Assembly (NCBI RefSeq): GCF_014646515.1 | Contig: NZ_BMNK01000005.1 | Span: forward strand, 431,710 to 495,709 | Length of the DNA stretch: 64,000 bases | Reading direction: 5' to 3' | Origin: Nonomuraea glycinis | GTDB lineage: Bacteria > Actinomycetota > Actinomycetes > Streptosporangiales > Streptosporangiaceae | Part shown: positions 33,554-42,864 of the stretch, piece by piece | Numbering within the stretch: the stretch's first letter is position 1 | Layout: the number at the start of each line of letters is the position of its first letter | The notes under the pieces: generated by a model | The model's database searches: none | Told to the model about the DNA's origin: nothing | What the model saw: only the letters and a program-made list of their open reading frames with translations | Translations under genes and position numbers: made by a program

Positions 33554-36100
33554 TTGACTGCATTCGTACGGGACATCGCGAGCATGGTGCGCGAGACCAT
33601 CGACGTGGTGGGGGCTCGTACCAACAATCTGCGGGATGTGTCGGTGAGCATCCCCAAGGGACTGCTCGTCGCCTTCACCGGGGTGAGCGGCAGCGGCAAG
33701 ACCTCGCTGGCGATCGACACGCTGCACACCGAGGCCCAACTGCGGTATCTGGAAGGGCTTTCGCCGTTCGTCCGGCAGTACATCACCCAGCGCAACCGGC
33801 CGAAGGTCGACCGCATCCTGGGGCTCGGCGCGACGCTCGCGGTCGACCAGCGCCGGCTGAACCGCAACCCGCGCTCCACGGTCGCGACGATCACCGGCAT
33901 CGACGGGCACCTGGGGCTGCTGTACTCGCGCCTTCCGGGGATCGACGCAGATCCGGCGGCGGGCAGCGGAGACGCACATCTGACCACCGCTCACTTCGAC
34001 CGCGCCACCCCGGAAGGCAGCTGTGCGGACTGCCACGGGGTGGGCGGGCGCTGGGAGGCGCAGGAGGACCTGGTCATCACCCATCCGGAGCTTCCGCTCT
34101 TCCAAGGGGCTTCGCCTTGGTACGCGAAGTGGCGATCGGGGGAGCACGCGTTCGTCCCGGCGCTCGCCGAGAAGCGGGGCGTGGACCTCGGCCGGCCGTG
34201 GCGGTCGCTGCCTGAGGAGTTCCGTCACTGCGTGCTGTACGGCACGGGCGACGAGAAGATCGAGGCGACCATCGACATGACGAACAAGAACGAGACGGCT
34301 CAGGTGACCTACACCTCGAGCCAGCCGCTGCGGGGAGCGCTCGCCGAGGTGGAGCGGGTGTTCGTGAACGCCCAGACGTCCAGCGCCAAGCAGCGCTACC
34401 TGCCGTACATGCGCAAGCGGTCCTGCGGCGCCTGCGGCGGCAGCGGGTACGACCAGGTGGCCCGGTCCGTACGGCTCGGCGGGCTGACCTACCCCGACCT
34501 GATCGAGGTGGACGTACGGGAGGTGCGCGGCTGGGCGCGACGGGTGGCGGACAACCTGAGCTCCCGGCAGCGAGAGGTGGGCGAGCCGCTGCTGCAGGAC
34601 CTGGGCCGCAGGCTCGGCATCCTGGACCGGCTCGGCCTGGCCCATCTCCAGCTGTCCCGGAGCGCGGCGACGCTGTCCGGCGGCGAGTTGCAGCGGACCC
34701 GGCTCGCCGCCCAGCTCAGCACCGAGCTGAGCGGCATCATCTTCGTGCTGGACGAGCCCGGGACCGGGCTGCATCCCGCGGACAAGGCGCACCTGCTCGA
34801 CATCGCCCTGGAGCTGCGCGCGGCCGGTAACACGGTGCTTCTCGTCGAGCACGATCCCGAGCTGATCGCCCGGGCCGACTGGGTGATCGACATGGGGCCC
34901 GGCGCCGGTCGCCTCGGCGGTGAGGTCCTCGTGTCGGGCCCTCCCGCCGACGCGGCCGCCCACCCGACGTCGCTGACCGGGCGCTACCTCGCCGGCCAGG
35001 GGCCGCGGCTACGCCGGACCCGCCGCCCGGTCGGGTCAGACACCGGCTGGGTGCAGCTGCACGGCCTGCGTGCGCACAACGTGACCGCGGACCAGGTGCG
35101 GTTTCCTGCCGGTCGGCTCACCTGCCTGACCGGGGTGAGCGGCAGCGGCAAGAGCAGCCTGCTCGGTGCGCTGGCGGCGAGCGTGGCGGCCGCCTTGGAC
35201 GCGACGGCGACCGACCTGGTGCGGGAGGTGACCGGCATCGAGGGGTTCAGCTGGGTCGCCGTCGTCGATCAGGAACCGCTCGGGCGGACCCCGCGATCCA
35301 ACCCGGCCACCTACAGCAAGGCGTTCGACATCGTCCGCAGGCTGTTCGCCGAAACCGACGTGGCACGCGGGCGCGGGGTCGACGCCTCCTGGTTCAGCTT
35401 CAACACCGCGAACGGCGGCCGCTGCGAGACCTGTACGGGATACGGCCGCAAGCTGGTCGACATGCACTTTCTGCCGGATGTGTGGGTGGTCTGTGACGCG
35501 TGCGAGGGGCGGCGCTACCAGCCGGAGGCCTTGGACATCAGGTATCAAGGGCTGGCCATCGATCAGGTCCTGGAGCTGACCGTCGCCGAGGCCGTGGAGC
35601 GGTTCTCCGCGCCCCGGCAGCTCGCGGAGATCCTGGGCGCCCTGGACCAGGTCGGGCTCGGCTATCTCCAACTCGGCCAGAGCGCAACGGAGTTGTCCGG
35701 GGGCGAGGCCCAGCGGCTCAAACTGGCGTCGGCGATCCAGCGAGGCGCCGCGAGCCGCAGGGCCGGCCTGGTCGTTCTCGACGAACCCGTCTCGGGCCTG
35801 CACCCGTCCGACATTCAGCGGGTGGTCGACGCGTTCGACGTGTTGCTCGACTCGGGCAACACCGTCGTCGTGGCCGAGCATGACATCCCCGTCGCCGCGT
35901 CCGCGGACTGGGTGATCGACCTTGGGCCGGGCGCCGGTCCGGACGGCGGTGCGGTGGTCGCGGCGGGCACCCCGGACACCGTCGCGACCGCGGACACCCC
36001 GACCGCGGCTTTCCTTCGGCGGTACGCGGCGGGCCTGCCGCTCCTGGGCACGCGGGAAGACACGGGCCGACAGCGAGCCGGGAGTGCCGGACCTGCTTGA
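33554..36100 (+). CDS. UvrA-like ABC ATPase (excinuclease A paralogue, drug-resistance type)
   Basis: An 848-residue cytoplasmic protein with two ABC ATPase domains and zinc-binding inserts like UvrA, but about 100 residues shorter. P-loops are GVSGSGKTS (~43) and GVSGSGKSS (~529); signatures are [16 protein letters not shown] and [16 protein letters not shown]. Zinc-type Cys pairs are CADC (~157), CGAC (~291), CETC (~624) and CDAC (~647). Paralogues of this kind (DrrC-like) give self-resistance to DNA-binding drugs in actinomycetes; here no drug cluster is adjacent except a P450. I chose the TTG at 33554, preceded by GAAAGGTGG at ideal spacing; an ATG at 33584 would give an N-terminus closer to family members and is a real alternative. 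Confidence 0.85.
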   Translation: MTAFVRDIASMVRETIDVVGARTNNLRDVSVSIPKGLLVAFTGVSGSGKTSLAIDTLHTEAQLRYLEGLSPFVRQYITQRNRPKVDRILGLGATLAVDQRRLNRNPRSTVATITGIDGHLGLLYSRLPGIDADPAAGSGDAHLTTAHFDRATPEGSCADCHGVGGRWEAQEDLVITHPELPLFQGASPWYAKWRSGEHAFVPALAEKRGVDLGRPWRSLPEEFRHCVLYGTGDEKIEATIDMTNKNETAQVTYTSSQPLRGALAEVERVFVNAQTSSAKQRYLPYMRKRSCGACGGSGYDQVARSVRLGGLTYPDLIEVDVREVRGWARRVADNLSSRQREVGEPLLQDLGRRLGILDRLGLAHLQLSRSAATLSGGELQRTRLAAQLSTELSGIIFVLDEPGTGLHPADKAHLLDIALELRAAGNTVLLVEHDPELIARADWVIDMGPGAGRLGGEVLVSGPPADAAAHPTSLTGRYLAGQGPRLRRTRRPVGSDTGWVQLHGLRAHNVTADQVRFPAGRLTCLTGVSGSGKSSLLGALAASVAAALDATATDLVREVTGIEGFSWVAVVDQEPLGRTPRSNPATYSKAFDIVRRLFAETDVARGRGVDASWFSFNTANGGRCETCTGYGRKLVDMHFLPDVWVVCDACEGRRYQPEALDIRYQGLAIDQVLELTVAEAVERFSAPRQLAEILGALDQVGLGYLQLGQSATELSGGEAQRLKLASAIQRGAASRRAGLVVLDEPVSGLHPSDIQRVVDAFDVLLDSGNTVVVAEHDIPVAASADWVIDLGPGAGPDGGAVVAAGTPDTVATADTPTAAFLRRYAAGLPLLGTREDTGRQRAGSAGPA

Positions 36101-36107
36101 GCGAGAG

Positions 36108-36134
36108 GACCGTACTATACGGTATGGTACGGTC
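36108..36134. promoter_or_regulatory. 27-bp TetR-type operator ahead of a DoxX-like gene
   Basis: A near-perfect palindrome: arms GACCGTAC (36108-36115) and GTACGGTC (36127-36134) with ATAC/GTAT pairs inside; only the centre and two bases differ. It contains TATACG/TATGGT -10-like sequence and lies 39 bases before the GTG of the DoxX-like gene. A related half-site lies before the tetR gene at 36566-36581. Confidence 0.75.
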
Positions 36135-36172
36135 CTAGCGCGTGGTCATCGATTCACTGTCTGAGGAGAGCT

Positions 36173-36532
36173 GTGTCAGCATTGCCCGATCCGATCTGGC
36201 CGGTCGTCGTCCTGGCGATCATCCAGGCCGGCGACGCCGTCATGTGCATCAAGCCCGTCCCGTTCATCGCCCAGTGCTTCAAAGACGTGAGATTTCCGCG
36301 ACGTCACTGGTGGATCATGCCGCCGCTGAAGTTCGCCGCCGCGGCCGGTCTGATCCTGGGCATCTGGCTGCCGTACCTCGGTGCCGTGACCTGTGCCGCA
36401 CTCGTCCTCTACTTCGTGGTCGCCATCACGATGCACATCGCGGCTCGGGACTTCGGCCGCAACCTCTTCCTCAACGCCACCGTCATGCTGCTGATCTGCG
36501 TCGCCGTCGGCGTCTTCAGCTTCGTGGCATGA
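36173..36532 (+). CDS. DoxX-family four-helix membrane protein
   Basis: A 119-residue integral membrane protein with four hydrophobic helices: PIWPVVVLAIIQAGDAVM, a helix before and after WWIMPPLKFAAAAGLILGIW, a third segment AVTCAALVLYFVVAITMHIA, and a last one LLICVAVGVFSFVA. This is the DoxX-like fold; no redox cysteine pair is evident. The GTG at 36173 has GAGGAGAG upstream. It is preceded by a 27-bp palindromic operator and followed at 59 bases by a TetR gene, so it is the likely target of that repressor. The role is unknown; small DoxX-like proteins under TetR control are common in actinomycetes and may relate to membrane or oxidative stress. Confidence 0.82.
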   Translation: MSALPDPIWPVVVLAIIQAGDAVMCIKPVPFIAQCFKDVRFPRRHWWIMPPLKFAAAAGLILGIWLPYLGAVTCAALVLYFVVAITMHIAARDFGRNLFLNATVMLLICVAVGVFSFVA

Positions 36533-36565
36533 AGCTCGCCGGCGCCTCGGCGAGCGCGGACTCCT

Positions 36566-36581
36566 CCATACCCGATGGTAC
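36566..36581 (-). promoter_or_regulatory. Second operator-like site just before the tetR gene
   Basis: Read on the minus strand this 16-base site matches 13 of 16 bases of 36112-36127, the core of the operator ahead of the DoxX-like gene. It ends 9 bases before the TetR ATG. It suggests that the regulator represses its own gene as well. Confidence 0.55.
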
Positions 36582-36590
36582 GTTTACCGG

Positions 36591-37166
36591 ATGAGCACGG
36601 CACGAGACCGGTGGCTGAACGAAGGCTTGCACGTACTCGCGGAAGAAGGCGCGGCAGGGATTCGCATCGACCGGATCGCCGCTCGGCTCAACCTGTCGAA
36701 AGGGTCGTTCCACCATCACTTCGACGGTGCCGAGGGATACAAGAAAGCGCTTCTCGACCAGGTCGAGCGCCTGTCGATCGACACGCTCGAAAACGCGATC
36801 GCCGACGTCGGCGAATCGGCTGGTGCCCGGGTGATCCTCGCCCGGCTGACGACACTCGTCCGCCCTGGCGGCACAGGGCTCTATCGTCCAGAACTCGATA
36901 TCGCGGTGCGGGCGTGGGCGACCTGGGATGCGGAGGTGCGTGCCGTGCAGACCCGCCTGGACGAGGCCAGACTGTCCGCACTCCAGCGGGTGTGGCGATC
37001 AGCCGTCGCCACCGACGAGGAGGCGCGGACGGCAGCCCTGCTGCCCTACCTGCTCGCGGTCGGAGCGACTGTCGTCTTTCCTCCCGTCGACGCCGACCAG
37101 CTTCGCGACCTCTATGAAACTCTCCTGCCACTCGTGCCGGACAGCGGCACGACGTCACCATCGTGA
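36591..37166 (+). CDS. TetR/AcrR family repressor, partner of the DoxX-like gene
   Basis: A 191-residue regulator with an N-terminal TetR helix-turn-helix (residues ~6-52: GLHVLAEEGAAGIRIDRIAA then RLNLSKGSFHHHFDG) and a helical C-terminal ligand domain. The ATG at 36591 lies only a few bases after a weak G-rich stretch and directly behind the operator-like site, so translation may be from a short or absent leader. It follows the DoxX-like gene on the same strand. The ligand is unknown. Confidence 0.85.
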   Translation: MSTARDRWLNEGLHVLAEEGAAGIRIDRIAARLNLSKGSFHHHFDGAEGYKKALLDQVERLSIDTLENAIADVGESAGARVILARLTTLVRPGGTGLYRPELDIAVRAWATWDAEVRAVQTRLDEARLSALQRVWRSAVATDEEARTAALLPYLLAVGATVVFPPVDADQLRDLYETLLPLVPDSGTTSPS

Positions 37167-37206
37167 CCTGGCCATAGGCGATTCACCGAAGCCGCCTCAT
37201 GATCGA

Positions 37207-37815
37207 TCAGCCGGCGTCCAGGCAGAGCGGAAGCGCCTGGATGATCAGCTTGCTCGTCGCCTCGACGTAGGAGTCGTCGACGGTCCTGCCGGTGTTGAGC
37301 ACACGCCACTGCGTGAGCCCGACCAGGAGGTCGAGGGCCAGGTCAAGGCTCAGGTCGGCGGGCAACTGGCCACGCTCCACCGCGCTCCGCAGAAACCGCT
37401 CGCACGCGAGCCTGCGCGGCTGCCGGATCGCGGTGTCGAAGGCAGTGGAAAGTCCGGGATTGCGAGCGGCCTCGGCGGTCAGATCGAGCACGATGCGCAT
37501 GACCACGGGATCCGACAGCGTATCCGCCACCGCTCGGACGTAGGCTCGTACGTCGCTGCTCAGGTCACCGGCCCCGCCCGCCGGGACCTGCCGGGACGCG
37601 ATGACCTCGATGAGGTCGACCACCATCGCCTCTTTCGAGGGCCACCGCCGGTAGAGCGCGGCCTTTCCCGTACCGGCCCGCCGGGCCACCGCGCCCATCG
37701 ACATGCCGGCGTAACCCGTCTCCGCCAGCTCGGCGACCGCCGCCGCGACGATGGTGTCGGTGACCGTCTGGCGCAGCACGGCGGCGCCACGGCCACGCGA
37801 GTTGATCTCAGCCAT
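37207..37815 (-). CDS. TetR family repressor, divergent from an FAD monooxygenase
   Basis: A 202-residue regulator. The HTH lies at ~12-58 (TVTDTIVAAAVAELAETGYA, GMSMGAVARRAGTGKAALYR, RWPSKEAMV), followed by a helical domain of the TetR_C-type. The ATG at 37815 (MAEINSRGRG) is chosen since upstream in-frame codons fall in the operator region. Two ACGGAACG-type sites lie between it and the monooxygenase gene, so it most likely represses that gene and itself and is released by an aromatic or related substrate. Confidence 0.86.
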   Translation of the reverse strand: MAEINSRGRGAAVLRQTVTDTIVAAAVAELAETGYAGMSMGAVARRAGTGKAALYRRWPSKEAMVVDLIEVIASRQVPAGGAGDLSSDVRAYVRAVADTLSDPVVMRIVLDLTAEAARNPGLSTAFDTAIRQPRRLACERFLRSAVERGQLPADLSLDLALDLLVGLTQWRVLNTGRTVDDSYVEATSKLIIQALPLCLDAG

Positions 37816-37835
37816 ATCGGCGATAGTACCCCGAG

Positions 37836-37898
37836 ACGGAACGGTTGCGTCCCGGCTCGATGGACGCCTATCCTTCAAACGGAACGGATACGTTCCGT
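37836..37898. promoter_or_regulatory. Two tandem TetR-type operators
   Basis: Site 1: ACGGAACG (37879-37886), GATA, CGTTCCGT (37891-37898), a perfect 8-bp palindrome. Site 2: ACGGAACG (37836-37843) with a poorer right arm CGTCCCGG (37848-37855), two mismatches. The sites are 43 bases apart, one near each divergent gene. Confidence 0.75.
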
Positions 37899-37916
37899 CC
37901 TGAATGGGGGGAAGGC

Positions 37917-39467
37917 ATGACCGACGTAGAGGTGCTCATCGTCGGAGGCGGACCGACCGGGCTGACGCTGGCTTGCGAGCTGGCCCGGCGCGGCGTCACC
38001 TTCCGAGTGATCGACAAATCTCCCGAATTCCACCGCCAGTCTCGGGGTAAGGGCATACAGCCGCGCAGCCTGGAGGTGTTCGACGATCTCGGCGTGGTCC
38101 AGGACTTCCTGGACGCGGGGACGTCCGAGATGCCGGCGCGGATCTACATGGACCGCCGGTTCATCGCGGAGCTGCACCTCCTGGCCGGGGTCCACGCGCG
38201 GCCGGATGTGCCGTACCCGACGCTCGTCCTGCTGCCGCAGTGGCGCACCGAGGAGATACTCCGCGCCCGCCTGACCGAGTGGGGCGGTCAGGTGGAGCGC
38301 GGCCTGCACCTGACCGACCTCAAGCAGTCCGACGGCGAGGTCGTCGCGCGACTCGCCACGGGTGAGGAGATCCACGCCTCCTACCTCGTCGGCTGCGACG
38401 GCGGCAGCAGCGCCGTGCGCGAGGCCGCCGGGATCGCCTTCCCCGGTCTGGTGTCGGAGACCGAGCACTACCTGCTCGGCGACGTGGAGGTGGACGGCTT
38501 GCCCCGCGACGGCTCCTATGTCTGGTACGCGGCCGATGAGTCCTCCGTGGGCCTCGCACTGCTGCCCGGTACGCGGTCGTGGCAGTTCGGCCTCACCGTA
38601 CGCCCCGGTGAGGAGGGCGCCGGGGAGGAGCCCTCACTCGAGCTCTTCCAGCGCCTGTTCGAGCAGCGCACCGGCCGGACGGATGTGCGCCTGCACAACG
38701 CCACCTGGCGCTCGCGCTTCAGCTACAAGGTACGGCTCGCCGACCGCTACCGTGCCGGCCGCGTCTTCATCGCCGGAGACGCCGCCCACGTCCACCCGAT
38801 CGCGGGTGGCCTCGGCATGAACACCGGCATCCAGGACGCCTACAACCTGGGCTGGAAGCTGGCCCTCGCGGTACGCGGTCAAGCCTCCGACAGCCTGCTC
38901 GACACCTACGAGCGGGAGCGCCGCCCGGTGGCCGAATCCGTGCTCAAGACCAGCGGCGCCAGTATGACCGCGCTGTTCTCCGCCAAGCCTCTGATGACCT
39001 TCCTCCGGGACCGGATCATCCTGCCGCTGATGCGCAGCCCCGCGGTAACCAAGGCGATCGTCAGCAGGACCTCCCAGCTCAACGTGAAGTACCGCGACTC
39101 CGAGCTGTCGGTCGGCGACAAGGGCAAGGTCCGTCCCGGCGATCGGGCACCCGACTCGCCGTGCCGGCACCCGGTGACCGGCGAGCAGTCGCGGCTGTTC
39201 GACCTCTTCCGCGGCCCCCACTTCACGCTGCTCCAGTTCGGCGCGATGGTGCCAGGCCTGGCCGAGCGCCTGGACGCACTCTACGGCGACGGCATTCGCG
39301 TCTACCAGCTGGAGCCAGGCCCGCCGAGCAAGCACTACGGCGCCGGCAGAGGCACCCTCGTCCTCGTCCGCCCGGACGGCTATGTGGCCGTACGAACCCG
39401 GTCAGGCGACGCGGTGGCCGACTACTTGAGGACGATCTCCGCCACGCCAAGGGTTTCAAGTCCATAA
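37917..39467 (+). CDS. FAD-dependent aromatic monooxygenase (PheA/TfdB-type)
   Basis: A 516-residue class A flavoprotein hydroxylase. It has the N-terminal dinucleotide motif LIVGGGPTGLTLACELARRG (residues ~6-25), the middle GCDGGSSAVREAAG (DG motif), the FAD ribityl motif VFIAGDAAHVHPIAGGLGMN (~283-302) and a C-terminal thioredoxin-like domain as in phenol hydroxylase-type and rifampicin monooxygenase-type enzymes. It would hydroxylate an aromatic substrate with NAD(P)H and oxygen in the cytoplasm. The ATG at 37917 follows GGGGGAAGG. It is divergent from a TetR gene with two operators between, so it is probably induced by its substrate; whether the role is degradation or drug inactivation is open. 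Confidence 0.87.
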   Translation: MTDVEVLIVGGGPTGLTLACELARRGVTFRVIDKSPEFHRQSRGKGIQPRSLEVFDDLGVVQDFLDAGTSEMPARIYMDRRFIAELHLLAGVHARPDVPYPTLVLLPQWRTEEILRARLTEWGGQVERGLHLTDLKQSDGEVVARLATGEEIHASYLVGCDGGSSAVREAAGIAFPGLVSETEHYLLGDVEVDGLPRDGSYVWYAADESSVGLALLPGTRSWQFGLTVRPGEEGAGEEPSLELFQRLFEQRTGRTDVRLHNATWRSRFSYKVRLADRYRAGRVFIAGDAAHVHPIAGGLGMNTGIQDAYNLGWKLALAVRGQASDSLLDTYERERRPVAESVLKTSGASMTALFSAKPLMTFLRDRIILPLMRSPAVTKAIVSRTSQLNVKYRDSELSVGDKGKVRPGDRAPDSPCRHPVTGEQSRLFDLFRGPHFTLLQFGAMVPGLAERLDALYGDGIRVYQLEPGPPSKHYGAGRGTLVLVRPDGYVAVRTRSGDAVADYLRTISATPRVSSP

Positions 39468-39476
39468 GGGAATCGT

Positions 39477-39506
39477 GGCGCACCAGGCCGTTCGACCTGG
39501 TGTGCC
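39477..39506 (+). terminator. Hairpin after the FAD monooxygenase gene
   Basis: An 11-bp stem GGCGCACCAGG / CCTGGTGTGCC with one G-U pair and an 8-base loop lies 10 bases after the stop codon. A likely terminator. Confidence 0.7.
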
Positions 39507-39890
39507 AACGGGCGACCCCTGATCGACGGCGTGGACCCCATGATGTCCGCGGGCCCCTACCTCGCGGCGACGGCGGCCCGCGGCTCGCGACGGAAACTTA
39601 TCAACAATCCCATCAAGGCGTGATTTATTTAGAAATACTTCGAAATGTCTGGATTCAGATGTACAGTATCGCGATCCATCGCTAGCCTGCTGTCCGCGGG
39701 AGGAAGAGTCCAGGGTCCTTCCGCTGCGGAGATGACGTGGGTATGCGCATTCCGGAACTCACGTCACCATGCTGCCGAACTCGGTTCCCTGATCGACGAT
39801 CAGGTCGACGCAGCCTCCATGTCGAGTACCATGGCGCGACTGCTCGCGGGGGCGGGGTGGTCGGCAGAGCGTGCAGGGGAAGTCAGCGCG
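39507..39890. other. Non-coding region upstream of the AraC-type gene
   Basis: A stretch of 384 bases without a convincing gene. An A/T-rich segment around 39615-39670 probably carries the promoter of the AraC gene, giving a leader of about 200 bases. An open frame continues upstream of the chosen AraC start at 39891, with a possible start at 39645, but the added 82 residues have no conserved character. Confidence 0.5.
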
Positions 39891-40883
39891 ATGGCAGATT
39901 TTAATGTGCGGGAATCGGGGCGTACCTCAGACCCAGCGATAAAATCCCCGGCTGTCACCGCAGATGTCGATCAGCTGCGCGAACTACTGGGACAGCAATA
40001 TCCATCTTACTACCTTCGGATTGTCAAATCGCACCCGCGCGGCGCGCGACACCAGCTTCTCCACAAAGGAAAGATCGCTTTATACACCGCGTCATATGGG
40101 GCAGAAATTCGTACCGGGACGTCGGAGTCGTTCAACTTCTACGCGATCATGCCGTTGCGAGGGGTCGGCGAGGTGACGCTCAACGGGCGGGACGACGTCA
40201 ACGCACCGATCTCCCTCATAGGTCCCCAGCAGAAGATAGACATGCGTTGGAGTCTCGATCACGAAGTGATGCTGATGCAGATTCCGTCGGAACTCCTGCA
40301 GGAAGCGCTTGAGACGTACCTGGGTGATCCTCCCAAGGAGAGACTGCGGTTCGAACCGGGGGTGGTCGCCACCGGCGCGCTCGGTCACGCGCTGAGACTG
40401 CTGTCGTCGGTCGGTACGGGCGGGACGCTGCCGTTCACGGCCTCGAAGCAGGCCGAGTATCACTTCGAGCAGTTCCTGCTGCACACCTTGCTCTCCTCCC
40501 AGCCCCACAATTACTCCTACGAACTCGGCGAGCCATCCGCCGCGTGGACTCCTGCCGCTCTTCGGCGTGCGACCCGCTATTGCGAGGATCACGCCGGCGA
40601 ACCGATCAGTCTCGGCGACATCGCCGCCGCGGCCAGGGTCAGCGTCCGCACCCTGCAACTCGGCTTCCGCGAGCACCTGCAGACCACCCCGATGGCCTAT
40701 CTCCGTTCCGTACGGCTGGCTCACGCCCACGCCGATCTGGTCCGTATCGCCGAGACGGGCAGCCAGACAACCGTCACGGATGTGGCCCTCCGGTGGGGAT
40801 TTACCCATCTCGGCCGTTTCGCGGCCAGGTACCGGCAGACCTACGGCCGGCCGCCGTCCAGCACCCGCCAAGGACACCGGTAA
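39891..40883 (+). CDS. AraC family transcriptional regulator
   Basis: A 330-residue regulator with a poorly conserved N-terminal AraC-binding-like domain (residues ~50-210; GEVTLNGRDDVNAPISLIGP) and a typical AraC DNA-binding domain with two helix-turn-helices at ~228-325: EPISLGDIAAAARVSVRTLQ then LGFREHL, and TDVALRWGFTHLGRFAARYR then QTYGRPPS. The size and layout match the AraC group with an AraC_binding_2-like sensor. The ATG at 39891 has AGGGGA upstream at slightly long spacing. Its 3' end overlaps the end of the AfsR-like gene by 83 bases on the opposite strand. Target genes are not adjacent in an obvious way. Confidence 0.83.
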   Translation: MADFNVRESGRTSDPAIKSPAVTADVDQLRELLGQQYPSYYLRIVKSHPRGARHQLLHKGKIALYTASYGAEIRTGTSESFNFYAIMPLRGVGEVTLNGRDDVNAPISLIGPQQKIDMRWSLDHEVMLMQIPSELLQEALETYLGDPPKERLRFEPGVVATGALGHALRLLSSVGTGGTLPFTASKQAEYHFEQFLLHTLLSSQPHNYSYELGEPSAAWTPAALRRATRYCEDHAGEPISLGDIAAAARVSVRTLQLGFREHLQTTPMAYLRSVRLAHAHADLVRIAETGSQTTVTDVALRWGFTHLGRFAARYRQTYGRPPSSTRQGHR

Positions 40884-42864
40884 GCGTGGCAGCCGCTCCA
40901 CCTGAGCAGTGCGCCTGTCGATGATCACATCCGCCCAGCTCATGGGCGAGTATCTCGGTGAGCTCGAGTCGCAGGACCGAGGCGTCAGCGTGTTCCTCTA
41001 CCGGCTTCGCGAGGTCCGAGAAGCCGGCGAGACGCCGATCCCTTGTCACCCTGTATTCGGCGGCGCCCAGTTCCGCGCGGCAGAAATTACGGATCGGGAT
41101 GAGGATCCGATACCGATAGTCATGACCGCGGACGGGTTGGACCAGTGAGTTGTCGACCAAGGTGGCCAGAGAAAGGGCTACCTGCCCGCTCGTGACAGGG
41201 CCGTGGGCGCTGAGCTGTTCGGCCGCCTCGAGAGTGAAGCTTCCTGAGAACACGGACAACTGCCGCAGGACCAGCTTGTCCGTTTCGCTGAGGAGATCGA
41301 GACTCCAGCGGATGGTCGTACCGAGGGACTGCTGATGGGGCAGGCCGGGTGCCAAGCGTTCGCCCAATGCGCCGGGGTGTCCGAGACGCGTCCGCAAGGC
41401 CGCGATCGATATCGACCGCAGTCTGGCCGCGGCCAATTCGATGGCGAGGGGCAGCCCGTCGAGCTTGCGGCACACCTCGACCACGTCGCCGAGATCGTCC
41501 GAGAGGTCCAGCAGCGGGCAGACTTCACCCGCACGGGTGAGAAAGAGGTCCACCGCTCCGTATCCGCACAGCTCTGATTCGGGTGTTCCCGCAGAGGGCA
41601 GCGAAAGCGGGGAGACCTCCCACACCGTTTCGCCGGGGAGCCCGAGAGATCGACGCGACGTGATGATGAACCGAACTCCGTCGCATGACCGGAGCACCTC
41701 GTCGGTCCAGAACGCGATGACGCTCGCCACATGCTCCGCGTTGTCGAGCACGATCAGCAGATGTTCGCCTTGCAGCGCGGTGATGAGATCCGCTGCGCGA
41801 ACATCAGGATCGTCCGACAGCCCGAGCCCTGACCGAATGGCGTCCGTCACGGCATCGAGTCGCGCGGTGCGGTCGTCCCCCGTGGCGTGCCTCGACGACA
41901 GAGAGCCGAGTTCGATGACCGCGACGCCGTCGCGATGCGCCTCCTGAGCCCTGGCGGCCACCTCGAGGGCCAATCTCGTTTTTCCCACCCCGCCTGGGCC
42001 GGTGAGCGTCACGAGCCGACGCTTTCTCACGAGTTCGGTGACCTTCCTCAGGTCGTCCGCACGCCCGATCAGGGGGCCGTCCGCGGCTCTTCGCCCTCGC
42101 CAGCGCGGCCCAGGGGATACCACGACCGGACGCTGCGTGAGAGCCTCCATGTTCGCGCGACGGAGCTCTTCGCCAGGATCGGCGCCGAGTTCCTCGCCGA
42201 GCCTGCGCCGGATCTGATCGAAGGCCATCAGCGCTTCGGCTTGCCTGCCCGCATGGTTGTACACGCGCATCAAAGCGGCGTGGAGCGGTTCATTCAAGGG
42301 GTAGTGGCGGGCCAGGCCCTCAAGACCTCTGACCAACTCGGCGCGATCATGGCGGCCGGGTGCTCGGGCCGCGACGACCATTGCCGTGATCAGTTCCTGC
42401 TCGACGGCCGCGAGATTCGCATCCGTTCTCGGAAAGGCGCTCAGGTCCTCCAGCGGAAGCCCATGGAACATGGTGAGCGCCTCCGCGGGCACTGTTTCCG
42501 ATCCTTCACGCTTCGCCGTGGACAACAGGAACCGGAACCGGAGCAGGTCGAGACTGTCCTCGTCCAGGATCAGCGAATAGCCGCCGTGCACCCTCTTGAG
42601 CATGCTGTCGGCAGCGGTTCCCGAGACACGCTCCGGCTGCAGCAGGCCACGGAGCCTCTTGATGTACGTCTGAATCGTGTTGACCGCCGTCGGTGGCGGG
42701 GACTCCTCCCAGAGAAGAGCGGAGATCTCACTCGTGCTGACCCGCCCGCACGGGTTCAGTAACAGCGCCCCCAAGACCACCCGCTGCTTGGGCGACCCCA
42801 GGGCGAGTTCGCACTCCTCGCGCCACGCTCTTAGCGGACCCAGAACCTGAAAACGTACCCCCAT
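40801..42864 (-). CDS. AfsR-like BTAD/NB-ARC regulator, C-terminal TPR part missing
   Basis: A 687-residue regulator. Residues ~1-95 form an OmpR-like winged helix (KQRVVLGALLLNPCGRVSTS, EISALLWEESPPPTAVNT), ~100-245 the BTAD, and ~265-560 an NB-ARC ATPase with P-loop LTGPGGVGKTRLA (~285), Walker B LLIVLDNAEHV and GLPLAIELAAARLR. AfsR-type proteins normally continue with ~300 residues of TPR repeats. Here the sequence loses family character after about residue 620 and ends in low-complexity GGCWTAAGRRSAGT inside the convergent AraC gene. So the gene looks 3'-truncated by rearrangement; a protein able to bind DNA and ATP may still be made, without its usual sensing part. Confidence 0.8.
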   Translation of the reverse strand: MGVRFQVLGPLRAWREECELALGSPKQRVVLGALLLNPCGRVSTSEISALLWEESPPPTAVNTIQTYIKRLRGLLQPERVSGTAADSMLKRVHGGYSLILDEDSLDLLRFRFLLSTAKREGSETVPAEALTMFHGLPLEDLSAFPRTDANLAAVEQELITAMVVAARAPGRHDRAELVRGLEGLARHYPLNEPLHAALMRVYNHAGRQAEALMAFDQIRRRLGEELGADPGEELRRANMEALTQRPVVVSPGPRWRGRRAADGPLIGRADDLRKVTELVRKRRLVTLTGPGGVGKTRLALEVAARAQEAHRDGVAVIELGSLSSRHATGDDRTARLDAVTDAIRSGLGLSDDPDVRAADLITALQGEHLLIVLDNAEHVASVIAFWTDEVLRSCDGVRFIITSRRSLGLPGETVWEVSPLSLPSAGTPESELCGYGAVDLFLTRAGEVCPLLDLSDDLGDVVEVCRKLDGLPLAIELAAARLRSISIAALRTRLGHPGALGERLAPGLPHQQSLGTTIRWSLDLLSETDKLVLRQLSVFSGSFTLEAAEQLSAHGPVTSGQVALSLATLVDNSLVQPVRGHDYRYRILIPIRNFCRAELGAAEYRVTRDRRLAGFSDLAKPVEEHADASVLRLELTEILAHELGGCDHRQAHCSGGAAATLTGVLGGCWTAAGRRSAGTWPRNGRDG

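Noticed and set aside
40909..41148. Small plus-strand ORF after the AraC gene
   Set aside because: Lies fully antisense to the AfsR-like gene and shows no ribosome site or known domain.
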